64,000 bases of DNA from CAUPWF01 sp964369755 (GTDB taxonomy: Bacteria; Bacillota; Clostridia; Lachnospirales; Lachnospiraceae), in assembly GCA_964369755.1 (NCBI GenBank), contig CAYJFY010000001.1:62001-126000 (forward strand). Reading direction: 5' to 3'. A program made the translations under genes and the position numbers. Below, piece after piece: positions 35,114-44,615 of the stretch; the stretch's first letter is position 1, and each line of letters starts with the position of its first letter. The notes under the pieces were generated by a model. It did no database searches, was not told the DNA's origin, and was given only the letters and a program-made list of their open reading frames with translations.

Positions 35114-37840
35114 TTATTTGTTACCTGTTGATTTTTTTCTTACTAAAATCACAGTAATTGTAGCAACAGATGCAAGTAACACAATTATTGTAATCAAAAT
35201 TCCCATATAAAGTGTTTCATTTCCTCCAAATGGACTTGGTGATAACGGAACCTCTGCGCCTTCAATAAGCACTGATTCATCATACCAATTCAGATGTAAA
35301 TCTGATGCTAAACCATGCGTTGCATTGAACTCTGTTTCTGATTTTATAGATTCAGACACATTAATAACAAACGGTGTATCCACTGTTTTTACAACTTTAA
35401 CTTCAGTTTCTGCTGGCACACTCGGTGATTCTTCTGTTACCACTGGTTCCTCTGTTACTGCTGGTTCCTCTGTTACTGCTGGTTCCTCTGTTACTGCTGG
35501 TTCCTCTGTTACTTCTGGCTCCTCTGTTACTTCTGGCTCCTCTGTTACTTCTGGCTCCTCTGTTACTGCTAGTTCGTCTGTTACTACTGCTTCATCTGTT
35601 ACTGTTGGTTCCTCTGAATCCGCTGCCTTTGCTGTAATTCCAATAAAATTAATAGGTAACGCATTTTCAGATGTTGACTCTCCAGAAACCTCACTTTCCT
35701 CTGCTGGAACCACTTCTTCTGTTGTCATAATTGTTGCCTCATAAGGAAGTGTTCCGGTAAAGGAATAGATGAAATTATTCTTATTAGCACCTGCTGAAGA
35801 TATGTCATTGCGTAAAAAGTCTATCCCCGTCTTCTCTGTAACCTCTATCTGGTTAAGCAACATCAAATATGTATTGTCTATAAGCGGCAATGTACTAAGT
35901 GTATTGGTGTTGATAACATTATCATTGAAAGTATAATACTCAGAACCTGAATCAACTTTTACTCCAAAAAGTCTTTGGTACGCGAGTACACTCCCCGCAA
36001 TATTCATTGTATTTCCAATAACTGATTTCGAATTATAGTTGATATACTTAACACTTCCTGATGTAGTAACTGTATTACTTGATACTAAAGGTACTTTTGA
36101 AAATAATGCACTTATAATATCACCACTAACATCAATATTGTTATTAATTAACTCTATATTTCCTTGAACCACAGTACCGACTGGTAATGCAGGATCACTT
36201 CCGTCTACATTTATTGTATTTTCCGAAATTTTAAGTGGCATTGAAGTATCGCTCTGTATTGCTTTAAATGCCAAATCATCACCTTCATAACCTTTGCCGT
36301 TTTTTGTATTCACTTCATTTCCTCTAAACGAGAATGCCCCCTCTAAATTGTCAAAGCTTATCCCATTAAGTGTAGCTTGAATATCAAAAACATTATTATC
36401 TATAGTAACATTTTTAGTTGGCTCCGCTGTAGAAGCCGTTCCAATCGAAAGACCAAATACACTCGAAGTACGTAAACCATCATACATTACAAAGGTATTA
36501 TCTGATATGTTCAAATCAGATAGAATCGCTCCTGGCATACCTACTCCAACAATTTCATCATGGCTAATCTTTTCTGCATAATTATTCGTAAAAGTTAACC
36601 CTGTTCCTCCTGCACCATGAATATCTCTCGCCATAAAAGCCAGTCCTTCTAAACCATCATGAGAAATATACATTTCACAATTAGTTATAGTTACATTCTT
36701 CCAACCTGAATACAAATCAATATTACCATATACAATATTAGATTCTAAAGCTAAATACTCAGGAGTTTCAAAAACATTTCCATCATCTTCTTTTGTTAGC
36801 AATGGACCTGGTGTTCTAAAAACGCAATTGTTCAAAATTACATTTTCACTACGTAGAACGCCCAGTTGATTATTGATTTTCCCTAAATTTTCAGTTTGCA
36901 GTGAAAAGAAGTTCAAGGATTCAATTTCAATATTATTAGTTTCATAAATTACAATGGTTCCTACTCCAGACGTCTCAGAATTAAAATCATTATCTGTATA
37001 CAATACGCTTCCGTTTCCATTTATAACTTTATTTGCTGTTTTCATATCAATTTTATCCCTAAAGATAAATTTTTTATTTTCTGGAAAGTTAATATTAGTT
37101 GCTGTTGAATTAAATGCAAGTTGAAGCGAGAGTGTACTATCGATATTCTCTATTTCTTGATAGTTATTGGTATCTTCAAATGCTCTTGCTCCAAACTGAA
37201 CAACATTAACTGTATCCCCTACAACAAGATGCGCTATCAAGCCATTCGACAACTCTATTACAGATTTACCATTAATTGTTCCATCATTTTTAATTTCATA
37301 ATTAGCTGCCCCACCATCATTTTCTACATAAAATCCTGAAGTCGATACTTTGTCTCCTACTGATAAATCTGCTCCTGTCATTTCAGCAACACTGTCGTAA
37401 ACTATCTCTGTTGGCTCTGGCTCTGGTGTTGGTTCTGGCTCCGGTGCTACTTCTGGTTCTGGTGTTACTTCTGGTTCTGGTGTTACTTCTGGTTCTGGTG
37501 TTGCTTCTGGCTCTGGTGTTACTTCTGGCTTCGCATTAGAGAATCCAAACAAAGATCCTAACCAAGAGAAAAAACCACTAACAGAAGGTTTCGAACTTTT
37601 CCAAAAAGCCAAAGGAACACTCTCATCCTCAATCGATACAAGCTCTCCTGCTTCATTCTCCTCTAAAAACACTATCTCTTCCGAATCATTCTCTTCTACA
37701 AACTCTATTTCATCCGCTGCTACATCCTCTACACTCTCCACTTCTGATTCATTCACTTCTGCCGCATATAGATTCAGTGGTGAAACAAAAACTGAACATA
37801 ACATTACAACTGACAATAAAACTGCACTAATTTTCTTCAT
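35114..37840 (-). CDS. Secreted, membrane-anchored right-handed beta-helix protein
   Basis: A 908-residue surface protein. Residues 1-27 are a signal peptide (MKKISAVLLSVVMLCSVFVS, cleavage near LYAA). An acidic region and a Pro-rich EPEVTP repeat follow (~107-145). A long central domain (~150-700) has Asn/Asp-rich turns (TFTNNYAEKISHDE, NVTIDNNVFDI) typical of pectate-lyase-type parallel beta-helices. A TEEPAV/TEEPEV repeat region (~745-825) precedes one C-terminal membrane helix with a basic tail (RKKSTGNK). No LPXTG motif was found. Such folds bind, cut or epimerise polysaccharide. Its place between CpsD-like and Wzy-like genes suggests polymer processing. It has its own promoter. Confidence 0.83.
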   Translation of the reverse strand: MKKISAVLLSVVMLCSVFVSPLNLYAAEVNESEVESVEDVAADEIEFVEENDSEEIVFLEENEAGELVSIEDESVPLAFWKSSKPSVSGFFSWLGSLFGFSNAKPEVTPEPEATPEPEVTPEPEVTPEPEVAPEPEPTPEPEPTEIVYDSVAEMTGADLSVGDKVSTSGFYVENDGGAANYEIKNDGTINGKSVIELSNGLIAHLVVGDTVNVVQFGARAFEDTNNYQEIENIDSTLSLQLAFNSTATNINFPENKKFIFRDKIDMKTANKVINGNGSVLYTDNDFNSETSGVGTIVIYETNNIEIESLNFFSLQTENLGKINNQLGVLRSENVILNNCVFRTPGPLLTKEDDGNVFETPEYLALESNIVYGNIDLYSGWKNVTITNCEMYISHDGLEGLAFMARDIHGAGGTGLTFTNNYAEKISHDEIVGVGMPGAILSDLNISDNTFVMYDGLRTSSVFGLSIGTASTAEPTKNVTIDNNVFDIQATLNGISFDNLEGAFSFRGNEVNTKNGKGYEGDDLAFKAIQSDTSMPLKISENTINVDGSDPALPVGTVVQGNIELINNNIDVSGDIISALFSKVPLVSSNTVTTSGSVKYINYNSKSVIGNTMNIAGSVLAYQRLFGVKVDSGSEYYTFNDNVINTNTLSTLPLIDNTYLMLLNQIEVTEKTGIDFLRNDISSAGANKNNFIYSFTGTLPYEATIMTTEEVVPAEESEVSGESTSENALPINFIGITAKAADSEEPTVTDEAVVTDELAVTEEPEVTEEPEVTEEPEVTEEPAVTEEPAVTEEPAVTEEPVVTEESPSVPAETEVKVVKTVDTPFVINVSESIKSETEFNATHGLASDLHLNWYDESVLIEGAEVPLSPSPFGGNETLYMGILITIIVLLASVATITVILVRKKSTGNK
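35429..35612. repeat. 18-bp tandem repeats encoding TEEPAV/TEEPEV
   Basis: About ten copies of an 18-base unit (plus-strand form GGTTCCTCTGTTACTGCT with variants) encode a six-residue repeat in the stalk before the membrane anchor of the beta-helix protein. Near-identical units are prone to slippage, so stalk length may vary between strains. Confidence 0.9.
37411..37537. repeat. 18-bp tandem repeats encoding EPEVTP
   Basis: About seven copies of an 18-base unit (plus-strand GGTTCTGGTGTTACTTCT type) encode a Pro/Glu-rich linker after the signal peptide of the beta-helix protein. Confidence 0.85.
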
Positions 37841-37903
37841 AACTAATTATTTCCTTTCTCTACTTATTGTTTACGTTCATCAATACAAAATTTGATTACA
37901 ACT

Positions 37904-37932
37904 ATTCTATCATTTCCTGGGAATTTTATCAA
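37904..37932 (-). promoter_or_regulatory. Promoter of the beta-helix protein gene
   Basis: Minus strand -35 TTGATA (37927-37932), 17-base spacer, -10 TAGAAT (37904-37909), 64 bases before the ATG at 37840. Confidence 0.65.
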
Positions 37933-37962
37933 TATAAATACATTTTTTCAACTCTACTCTCC

Positions 37963-38634
37963 TTATATTTTTATTTTGTTAAGCTTATAATTTCCAACAA
38001 ACCTTTTGTAAAATTTGAGTTTAATATTATGCATGACAACTCCAATAATATTTGCTCCTATATTTTCTAATTCTTCTGTCACATAAGATATCTGCTTCTT
38101 TTTCGTTTTGTTATACGCTGCAACAATGACAACCCCCGCCACCTTTGATGATATAACCGTTGCCCCTACTGTAACATCCATCGGAGGTGTATCCAAAAAT
38201 ACATAATCATACTTTTCTGATACTCTTTTTAAAAACACATCAAATTTCCCAGAAGCGAATGCTGAAGTTGGATTCTCGGCAAACCCACAACTAATGAAAT
38301 CAAGATTCTTAACATTTGTCGAATGAAATATATCTTCGTGTACATTCACATCTACTAGATAATCTAATATCCCTTCTGTATAAGAGTCCACGATGGAAAT
38401 CGCATCTTTGTCCTTGATAAAACAAGCATCTATGTATAAAGTCTTATTACCAGTTTCGGCCATTTGAATTGCAACATTTCTCGCTACTGTAGCAGTGTCT
38501 GCTTTCATCCCAGCTCCTGTAAAGGCAAATATGTTATGTCCTTTTTTTTCTTTAATGAACATAAATTTCATCACTATTCTATCATATGCATCCTTTAAAA
38601 TCTCTTCACTAATTTTCTGAATATCTACTCTCAT
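37963..38634 (-). CDS. CpsD/CapB-like tyrosine-kinase-fold protein with degenerate Walker A
   Basis: A 223-residue relative of bacterial tyrosine kinases that partner Wzz-type proteins in capsule assembly. The frame of the fold is clear: a P-loop position (FTGAGMKADTATVARNVAIQMA), Walker A-prime (KTLYIDACF) and Walker B (YVFLDTPPMDVTVGA). However, the GEGKST of active kinases is replaced by KADTAT, so the catalytic Lys is absent. A-prime reads DAC rather than DAD. The usual Tyr cluster at the end is reduced to two Tyr in YKRFVGNYKL. It may be a regulatory pseudo-kinase. The neighbouring Wzz-like gene is its expected membrane partner. The ribosome binding site is weak. Confidence 0.82.
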   Translation of the reverse strand: MRVDIQKISEEILKDAYDRIVMKFMFIKEKKGHNIFAFTGAGMKADTATVARNVAIQMAETGNKTLYIDACFIKDKDAISIVDSYTEGILDYLVDVNVHEDIFHSTNVKNLDFISCGFAENPTSAFASGKFDVFLKRVSEKYDYVFLDTPPMDVTVGATVISSKVAGVVIVAAYNKTKKKQISYVTEELENIGANIIGVVMHNIKLKFYKRFVGNYKLNKIKI

Positions 38635-38731
38635 TTCGTGTATTCATGCTCCAATCTCCGTAATCAATCGGCATCTCAATATTTATTTACTTAATCTTCC
38701 TTATTTCCACACTGTTCTTTCAACAAATATT

Positions 38732-39397
38732 TCATTTTAATTTCGTTCCATCGGGTACCACTCCCAACAATTCTAATTTCCCGTCTAAAGTAACCTCATT
38801 CTTATATGCAACTTTATTGCTAAAAAGTGCTAACAACATAAACATTCCACACATTACTGCAAAAGCACCACCTGTAATAATTACCCCCATGAACAAAGAA
38901 TCTCTCGCACCATTCGAAATCAAAATTGCTTCTCTCGCTTCGTCGAGTATCTGAACGCTTTCATTTATAGTTAGTAAATTTGCTTGCTCGACAAATGCCT
39001 GTGAAACTGCATTAGAAATTTCTACGGCTATTTCAGAATCAGGATATCTTGCCGCTACTGTTATTATATTTGAATTCTCATTAGTCGTAACAGACAATGT
39101 ACTTTGAATCCATTCTGGGTCAATAGGATCCTCCATAAGACTTGATGCATGTTCTGCCACTTTATAACTCCTAATTATGTCAACATAATCTGCAATGATA
39201 TTCATTCCTTCTTTTGATTCTAAATATGAATCTTCAGAGGCTGCATATATTGATGAAACACCCTGATACACATCTATAGCTGTGCCGCTTGTGTAGATTG
39301 CAGATAAAACTCCAACAATTATAGTCACTGCAATAATTACAACTTTCTTTTCAAAAAGGGCATCAATCATTTTTGTTAAATTAATTTGATAATCCAT
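38732..39397 (-). CDS. Wzz/CpsC-like polysaccharide chain-length or co-polymerase protein
   Basis: A 221-residue protein with two membrane helices, near residues 15-35 (KVVIIAVTIIVGVLSAIYT) and 170-190 (SLFMGVIITGGAFAVMCGM). The extracytoplasmic segment between them has the Wzz-type start (YQGVSSIYAASED). In Gram-positive loci this is the CpsC/CapA partner of the CpsD kinase next door. The ATG at 39397 is 14 bases from the best AAGGAG. A closer ATG opens only a tiny frame (MKNNGLSN), so initiation may be weak or coupled. Confidence 0.82.
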   Translation of the reverse strand: MDYQINLTKMIDALFEKKVVIIAVTIIVGVLSAIYTSGTAIDVYQGVSSIYAASEDSYLESKEGMNIIADYVDIIRSYKVAEHASSLMEDPIDPEWIQSTLSVTTNENSNIITVAARYPDSEIAVEISNAVSQAFVEQANLLTINESVQILDEAREAILISNGARDSLFMGVIITGGAFAVMCGMFMLLALFSNKVAYKNEVTLDGKLELLGVVPDGTKLK

Positions 39398-39469
39398 TAT
39401 TCTTCATATTACTCCTTATTTTTCTCTGTAAAATATATCACTTATCCATCAACATCAATTATTTTGATT

Positions 39470-40519
39470 TTATAAATTAGCATTTATTGTTTCACGTTTT
39501 TTGTATATTTCTAATACTCTATTCGGAAAAATGAAAAATTCTAAAAACACTGTTTTTCTCATTATTACGCCAGCAATTATCGGACCTACTACACCAATAA
39601 AAACTTCCAAACATATATGAACCGCTGCTGACTCTATTCCCATTCTCAGGAGAATTGTTCTTACAGTAGCAACAAATATTGAATGCATTAAAAATATGTG
39701 CATTGTATACTTAGAAAGTAATTCAGCAAGTCTATTATTTTTACTATTATAAAGATCTATACCTATAAATAACATCATAATAGAAAAACAAAACATTAGA
39801 CCCAAAATAAACGATGTCACACTTGATTGTAAATTATAATAACATAACACAACACTACATACGAATGAAATTGTAACGCCTCCAACACCAAAATCTATTT
39901 TTCTCAATTTTATAGGTAACTCTAAGAGTGCAACTCCCATTCCCAACACAAACCATATTTCGTTTTGCATTAAAGTTATCAATGCATAGGGTACAGATAT
40001 CAAATGTATCTCCTGACTATTGAAAACATATAACAACTTCACTAAAAGTGAAATCGAGAGCAATATTCCATATGCTTTTTTACTTTTTATAGTACACGTA
40101 ACAACAAACATAAAAAACAGCGCATACAAAAACCAAAACGGAGCTGTTGGTTGAAAAAAAAGTGTATCTATAATATTGTCTATTGAATTTGTTCCACCGT
40201 TTCCACTAACCAACTTAATTATCCATGTTACTATGGTGAAAAATATGTAAGGTACACCTAATACCAATAATTTTCGTAATACATTTTTTCTCCAATCATC
40301 AAATGAATTTACTTTAGAAAATTTCTGATATAAGTATCCGCTACAAATAAAAAATAAAGGGACGTGAAATGTATATATGGTATAATTAAACCATATATAC
40401 AGGCTATTCCTCGGCAACACATTATCACCAGTGAGTCCTTGAAATAGATGTCCTAATAAAACAAGTAAACATGCCAATATTTTGATATTATCAATCCAAA
40501 ATTCTTTTGTTTTTTTCAT
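39470..40519 (-). CDS. Acyltransferase-3 family membrane protein
   Basis: A 349-residue membrane protein with about ten hydrophobic segments. It opens with the acyltransferase-3 pattern EFWIDNIKILACLLVLLGHLFQG, in which the His is the conserved catalytic candidate. It continues with VPLFFICSGYLYQKF. These enzymes O-acetylate or otherwise acylate sugars. Within this locus it most likely decorates the polysaccharide repeat unit. AGAAGAGAG precedes the ATG. The downstream gene is Wzz-like and the upstream gene is HPr-kinase-like. Confidence 0.86.
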   Translation of the reverse strand: MKKTKEFWIDNIKILACLLVLLGHLFQGLTGDNVLPRNSLYIWFNYTIYTFHVPLFFICSGYLYQKFSKVNSFDDWRKNVLRKLLVLGVPYIFFTIVTWIIKLVSGNGGTNSIDNIIDTLFFQPTAPFWFLYALFFMFVVTCTIKSKKAYGILLSISLLVKLLYVFNSQEIHLISVPYALITLMQNEIWFVLGMGVALLELPIKLRKIDFGVGGVTISFVCSVVLCYYNLQSSVTSFILGLMFCFSIMMLFIGIDLYNSKNNRLAELLSKYTMHIFLMHSIFVATVRTILLRMGIESAAVHICLEVFIGVVGPIIAGVIMRKTVFLEFFIFPNRVLEIYKKRETINANL

Positions 40520-40561
40520 TTTCTCTCTTCTCTATAATATTATTGTACTACAACTATCTAG

Positions 40562-41488
40562 TTATATACACGTGCAATTCTCAATGACAATTGATATTTT
40601 CTTTGCATTATCTAAAATTTTTTCAGGCTTTCTAGGGATTGATATGCGCAGACCCCTTATCTGACTGGTAATTTGCAATATCTTTTTAAAATCATCTGGA
40701 GGTAAATCTCCCTCAACATAATGAAGATTTTTTCTATATAAGCTTTGAACAACAGCAGCTAGTTTCTTCACACCTATAATCTCTGAACTTTCAACTTCAT
40801 CATTTTCGTGATTTGCTTCTAAAACCACAAGTAACGCTAGTTCTTTTGGGTTATCGCACCACAAGGCTCTATCCCTTATAGCAAATTTATCCCTATCTAT
40901 ATCTACAATTGGTAGTCGCTCTGGGTTGAACCCAAGCGCAGTACAAGCATCTCTAATCAGTTTTCTCTGTGGATAAGCTGGAAGTATAAATGGTTTCTCA
41001 TTACCGAACACAGTGCTTGATACATCATCTGTCAAGTATTTATAGCCAAGACTCACCAAGGCACTAGTCATAGTCGATTTCCCTGTACCTGATTGCCCAG
41101 AAATTATCACAGCTTTATTATTTGAAACTATAGCACCACCGTGAAGTGGAATATATCCACGTTGAATTTGTATTGCCCCCATAGCGGAACCTAATAAAAA
41201 TACTCTGATTTTCGCTTCTGATACACCTTCTTTCGGCATAATATTAATTGTTCTTCCTTCACGAATTTCATAAATTCCTGCTGGACAAGAAAACACAATA
41301 TGATTTCTTGTTAATGGAGTCATAAAAAAATCTTCTACATTATAATTTTCAGGAAGATACTTCTTGATGTTAAATTCACAAATACAAACACAAACATCGG
41401 GTTTTAAATCTCCGTCTATCTTAACCGCTTCTGGAATATCAATACAAGATGAAACTGTCAAGCCAAACAGACGATACATTTTTTGCAT
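40562..41488 (-). CDS. HPr-kinase-like protein 1 (putative lasso peptide kinase)
   Basis: A 308-residue P-loop protein similar to the C-terminal domain of HPr kinase/phosphorylase. An N-terminal ~100-residue domain precedes Walker A GQSGTGKST (131-139). LTDDVSS and ILPAYPQRKLI follow, a combination seen in kinases of lasso clusters. In paeninodin biosynthesis such a kinase phosphorylates the C-terminal Ser of the precursor, and the precursor here ends in Ser. The CPr His of true HprK (DxxEIxGLG region) is not evident. ATG at 41488 (MQKMYRLFG) is chosen for GAAAGGG 8 bases upstream. It is adjacent to a diverged paralogue. Confidence 0.82.
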   Translation of the reverse strand: MQKMYRLFGLTVSSCIDIPEAVKIDGDLKPDVCVCICEFNIKKYLPENYNVEDFFMTPLTRNHIVFSCPAGIYEIREGRTINIMPKEGVSEAKIRVFLLGSAMGAIQIQRGYIPLHGGAIVSNNKAVIISGQSGTGKSTMTSALVSLGYKYLTDDVSSTVFGNEKPFILPAYPQRKLIRDACTALGFNPERLPIVDIDRDKFAIRDRALWCDNPKELALLVVLEANHENDEVESSEIIGVKKLAAVVQSLYRKNLHYVEGDLPPDDFKKILQITSQIRGLRISIPRKPEKILDNAKKISIVIENCTCI

Positions 41489-41515
41489 AAACCCTTCCCT
41501 TTCCTTCATTAAATA

Positions 41516-42451
41516 TTATAACACTTCTCTTATCAGCTCCACACATTCGTCTATACACTCAGAATCATCTGACCGAATCAATCTATAAACTGAAATATCC
41601 TTCAGTGTTGATAATAACATTTTCATCATTTCTGGTGTAAAAACATTACTATTTTCATAAAATTGTTTTCTATAAAGCTGCCTTCGCACAACATTTAAAG
41701 CAGCTATCCCATCTACTCTTTCTAAATATGGTTTAAAACCTGCTTCCACTTCTCCACGCATTGGAATGATTTCTACAATAGATTTAAGGGGTAATATCGT
41801 TTTATACCATGAATCTAACTCTCTCACTAAACATTTTTCTTTCCCACTTTCATAAATCAGTTCATAGCTTGATGAATCTACTTGTAATTTATCCAAGGTA
41901 TCTTTTGCAGTTTTTCTCTGTGGATAAGCAGGATAAATCTGAGGGCTATCATTTTCAAAGGATAACATTGATACATCATCTGCGGAAAATTTATACCCTC
42001 TTTGAATTAAGTGTTCTAGATAAGTTGATTTTCCAGCTCCTGAAAATCCAGCAAGTAGTATTGCTTTTTTTTTGCTTTCTATTGAAGCTGCGTGAATCGG
42101 AATAAATCCTTTTTGCATCATGATGACCCCAAATGCCGTCCCTAAAATATAGGTTCTTAATTTATCGTCCTCATACTCCGTCGGTACAAATACACTTATT
42201 TTATTCCCTTCGGTAATCTCAAAATTAATTGCTTGAACATTAAATACAAAATGCTTCTCTGTCAAACTACAAAAAAACCAAGTTGGTGAAGTATTAGCAA
42301 TATGCACAGTGCCTTCATTTTCACTAATATCTGTATAACTATTAGAAATTAATATTTCAACATCTATATTATCAGGCTTTTCTATTTCTGTAACCTCAGG
42401 TAGCAAAATCTCCGACATTACTTTCTGATTATAAACCTTGTAATACTTCAC
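41516..42451 (-). CDS. HPr-kinase-like protein 2 (putative lasso peptide kinase)
   Basis: A 311-residue paralogue of the next gene, low in identity but co-linear. Walker A is GFSGAGKST (~135-143), then FSADDVSML and IYPAYPQRKTAKD. It starts with GTG at 42451, with GGGAGG 6 bases upstream; the ATG overlapping it meets an immediate stop. Two kinases for one precursor is unusual. They may act on different residues, form a pair, or add successive phosphates. It lies 36 bases after the priming sugar transferase and shares its promoter. Confidence 0.82.
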   Translation of the reverse strand: MKYYKVYNQKVMSEILLPEVTEIEKPDNIDVEILISNSYTDISENEGTVHIANTSPTWFFCSLTEKHFVFNVQAINFEITEGNKISVFVPTEYEDDKLRTYILGTAFGVIMMQKGFIPIHAASIESKKKAILLAGFSGAGKSTYLEHLIQRGYKFSADDVSMLSFENDSPQIYPAYPQRKTAKDTLDKLQVDSSSYELIYESGKEKCLVRELDSWYKTILPLKSIVEIIPMRGEVEAGFKPYLERVDGIAALNVVRRQLYRKQFYENSNVFTPEMMKMLLSTLKDISVYRLIRSDDSECIDECVELIREVL

Positions 42452-42486
42452 ATAATACCTCCCTGCATCTTGTTAATATAGATAAA

Positions 42487-43866
42487 TCAAACTGCACCCC
42501 TTCGATCAAAAACAACAAAGACTGTCTTGAAAATAAGTTTGATATCAAGCCAAATCGACCAATTGTCAATATACTTTGTATCTAGTTCTACAACATCTTC
42601 AAAATCTAAAATATCACTTCTGCCACTCGTTTGCCACATCCCAGTTATACCTGGAGTAATACTAATCCTTCTATGGTGATGTCTTTTATAGTTCGCTACC
42701 TCATCTACTGTAGGTGGCCGTGTTCCAACCAAACTCATATCTCTTTTAATTACATTTATTAACTGCGGCAATTCATCAATACTAGTCCTTCTAATAAATC
42801 GCCCAACCTTTGTGATCCTTGGATCATTATCAATTTTAAACATTTTATCATCAGCCATTTTATTTTGTGCCATAAGTTCTTTTTTACGTTCTTCTGCGTC
42901 TTCATACATAGATCTGAATTTATAAATAGTGAACCGCTTGCCATTCATACCAACTCTTGTCTGTCTAAATAAAATTGGTCCCTTTGACTCAATCCTGATT
43001 GCAACTGCAGTTATAAGTAATATTGGCGAGAATATAATTAATCCAAGCAAAGAGCCTACAATATCCATAGCAGATTTCGCAAAAATCTGGAATGAATCTA
43101 GCGATTTATTGTGATACGTAATCATCGGAATCGGTCCTAAACTACTTACATAGTGATATGTGTTCTCTATTTTAATAGAACTTAAGAGTACACTAGAAAC
43201 CAACCCAACTGACGAACACACTCTAAGAAGTGCTTCCACATCATATGTGGGTTGAATAGAATTATCTTGAACAAACACAACTTCATCCACTCTATTACTT
43301 AAAATCATATTTTCAAACGTCTCTTCTGTCTGTAGTCTTTCATCTTTAAAATCAACAAAAAAATCCACTTTAACTTTTTTCGATGTTTTCTGTGCGAATT
43401 CTATATATCGGTTATATGCTTTCTCAGTTCCAACAAATAGCACATGTGTATACCCATTCCCTACTTTATATGTCTTAAGCACTTTGTACAACAGTTGAAT
43501 GCTAAGTAAAAAAGCAAAATTTACAGCAGAAAAAATCAAAAAGAAATATCTACTTACATCAATCTGATCCGCAATAAAAACCATTGAAGAAACTGAACCT
43601 GAGGCAAGTAAACAGGAAGCAAAAACCCTTCTTATAATTCTATCAATATAAAAAAAAGTTGTTATATTATACATTCTATGCCAAAACATTGACAATATAT
43701 AAATTATACAATACACCAATAAGAACGATAAGTGTTCCACACTTAAAAACAAACCTTTTGTGAAATGATAAATGTGCGTGGATAAAAAATAGGAAAATGC
43801 AATTAACGTCACATCAATAAATACTCGTTCAACATCAAAATTTGCAAATTCATTACGTTTATTCAT
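42487..43866 (-). CDS. Polyprenyl-phosphate glycosyl-1-phosphate transferase (priming sugar transferase)
   Basis: A 459-residue WbaP/CpsE-type enzyme that starts repeat-unit synthesis by moving a sugar phosphate to undecaprenyl phosphate. It has 4-5 N-terminal helices and a central CoA-binding-like domain (THVLFVGTEKAYNRYIEFA). The C-terminal catalytic domain has KSAMDIVGSLLGL, GPILFRQTRVGMNG, KFRSMYEDAEE, RRTSIDELPQL, DMSLVGTRPP and PGITGMWQTSGR. A consensus promoter at 43950-43978 starts a transcription unit here that continues through the kinases. Confidence 0.94.
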   Translation of the reverse strand: MNKRNEFANFDVERVFIDVTLIAFSYFLSTHIYHFTKGLFLSVEHLSFLLVYCIIYILSMFWHRMYNITTFFYIDRIIRRVFASCLLASGSVSSMVFIADQIDVSRYFFLIFSAVNFAFLLSIQLLYKVLKTYKVGNGYTHVLFVGTEKAYNRYIEFAQKTSKKVKVDFFVDFKDERLQTEETFENMILSNRVDEVVFVQDNSIQPTYDVEALLRVCSSVGLVSSVLLSSIKIENTYHYVSSLGPIPMITYHNKSLDSFQIFAKSAMDIVGSLLGLIIFSPILLITAVAIRIESKGPILFRQTRVGMNGKRFTIYKFRSMYEDAEERKKELMAQNKMADDKMFKIDNDPRITKVGRFIRRTSIDELPQLINVIKRDMSLVGTRPPTVDEVANYKRHHHRRISITPGITGMWQTSGRSDILDFEDVVELDTKYIDNWSIWLDIKLIFKTVFVVFDRRGAV

Positions 43867-43949
43867 ACTGTCCCCCCATTCCTTTTTAACTGTCCCCTAT
43901 TTTATGTTGATGAAATACTTTTATTTTCCATAAACATAACAATCTTAAC

Positions 43950-43978
43950 TCTATCAGTTTTACCATGAATTGTCAATT
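43950..43978 (-). promoter_or_regulatory. Promoter of the sugar transferase-kinase-wzz unit
   Basis: Minus strand -35 TTGACA (43973-43978), 17-base spacer, -10 TAGAGT (43950-43955). The spacer contains TCATGGTAAAA, which is very like TCATGGTATAAA in the ugd promoter spacer. Gap bases 43867-44048 hold no gene, only this promoter and two GGGGACAG repeats near the ribosome binding site. Confidence 0.7.
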
Positions 43979-44048
43979 TATTTTACACAAATTATACATT
44001 GATAAATCACCTACTTTGTTACCATAATACTATTCGGTCATATGTAAG

Positions 44049-44603
44049 TCACACCGATTCTGTATTTATGCTTTTTTCATCTGTTTTCCACCCCAAAGAA
44101 AGAAACTTAATAAATTTACTTAATATGATAATAGTAATTAATGTTAAAAACGCTAGAAACACGCCAGTCATATCAATTATAACATCAGTGAAAGAGGCGG
44201 TTCTTCCGCTAACAAAAATTTGATGTACTTCATCTAAAATCGCTAATATTAAAGTAGTTACATATGAAACTGCCATCGAAATCCATATACTTTTAAACAG
44301 GGTTCTGAATGATACTGATAATATAATAAATATGTGGTAAAAAATAAACATGTGAGCTAATTTTCTTAAGACAAAGTTTACAGCCTCATATATTTCAAAA
44401 TTAGTAGCATTGCGTGAATATGAAGCGAACTCTACCATTGTCCTTTGAACTTCACGTGCAAATCCTTGTGACAAAAACTGTGATTCAGCATTTTCCATCG
44501 AAGACATTATCACAGAAAACAAAACAATTAAAAAGGATATCAACCACGGTGTAATTTTTGCTATCTTTATTACCTTATTATTGTTCTTCTCTTTGTTCAA
44601 CAT
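44049..44603 (-). CDS. VanZ-like membrane protein
   Basis: A 184-residue protein with four to five hydrophobic helices and the VanZ family core: LRKLAHMFIFYHIFIILS, then LDEVHQIFVSGRTASFTDVIIDMTGV. VanZ gives low-level teicoplanin resistance in enterococci. Most homologues are of unknown role and are common in polysaccharide loci. ATG at 44603 has AAAGG 10 bases upstream; the ATG at 44612 touches that site. It is 12 bases after the nucleotidyltransferase, so co-transcribed. Confidence 0.85.
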   Translation of the reverse strand: MLNKEKNNNKVIKIAKITPWLISFLIVLFSVIMSSMENAESQFLSQGFAREVQRTMVEFASYSRNATNFEIYEAVNFVLRKLAHMFIFYHIFIILSVSFRTLFKSIWISMAVSYVTTLILAILDEVHQIFVSGRTASFTDVIIDMTGVFLAFLTLITIIILSKFIKFLSLGWKTDEKSINTESV

Positions 44604-44615
44604 ATAAATCATCCT

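Noticed and set aside
35114..35240. A sortase LPXTG signal on the beta-helix protein
   Set aside because: The region before the last helix reads PLSPSPFGGNETLYMG; no LPXTG or accepted variant is present, so anchoring by the membrane helix alone is assumed.
35429..35612. CRISPR-like array
   Set aside because: The 18-bp units are contiguous, in frame and encode a peptide repeat; there are no spacers or cas genes.
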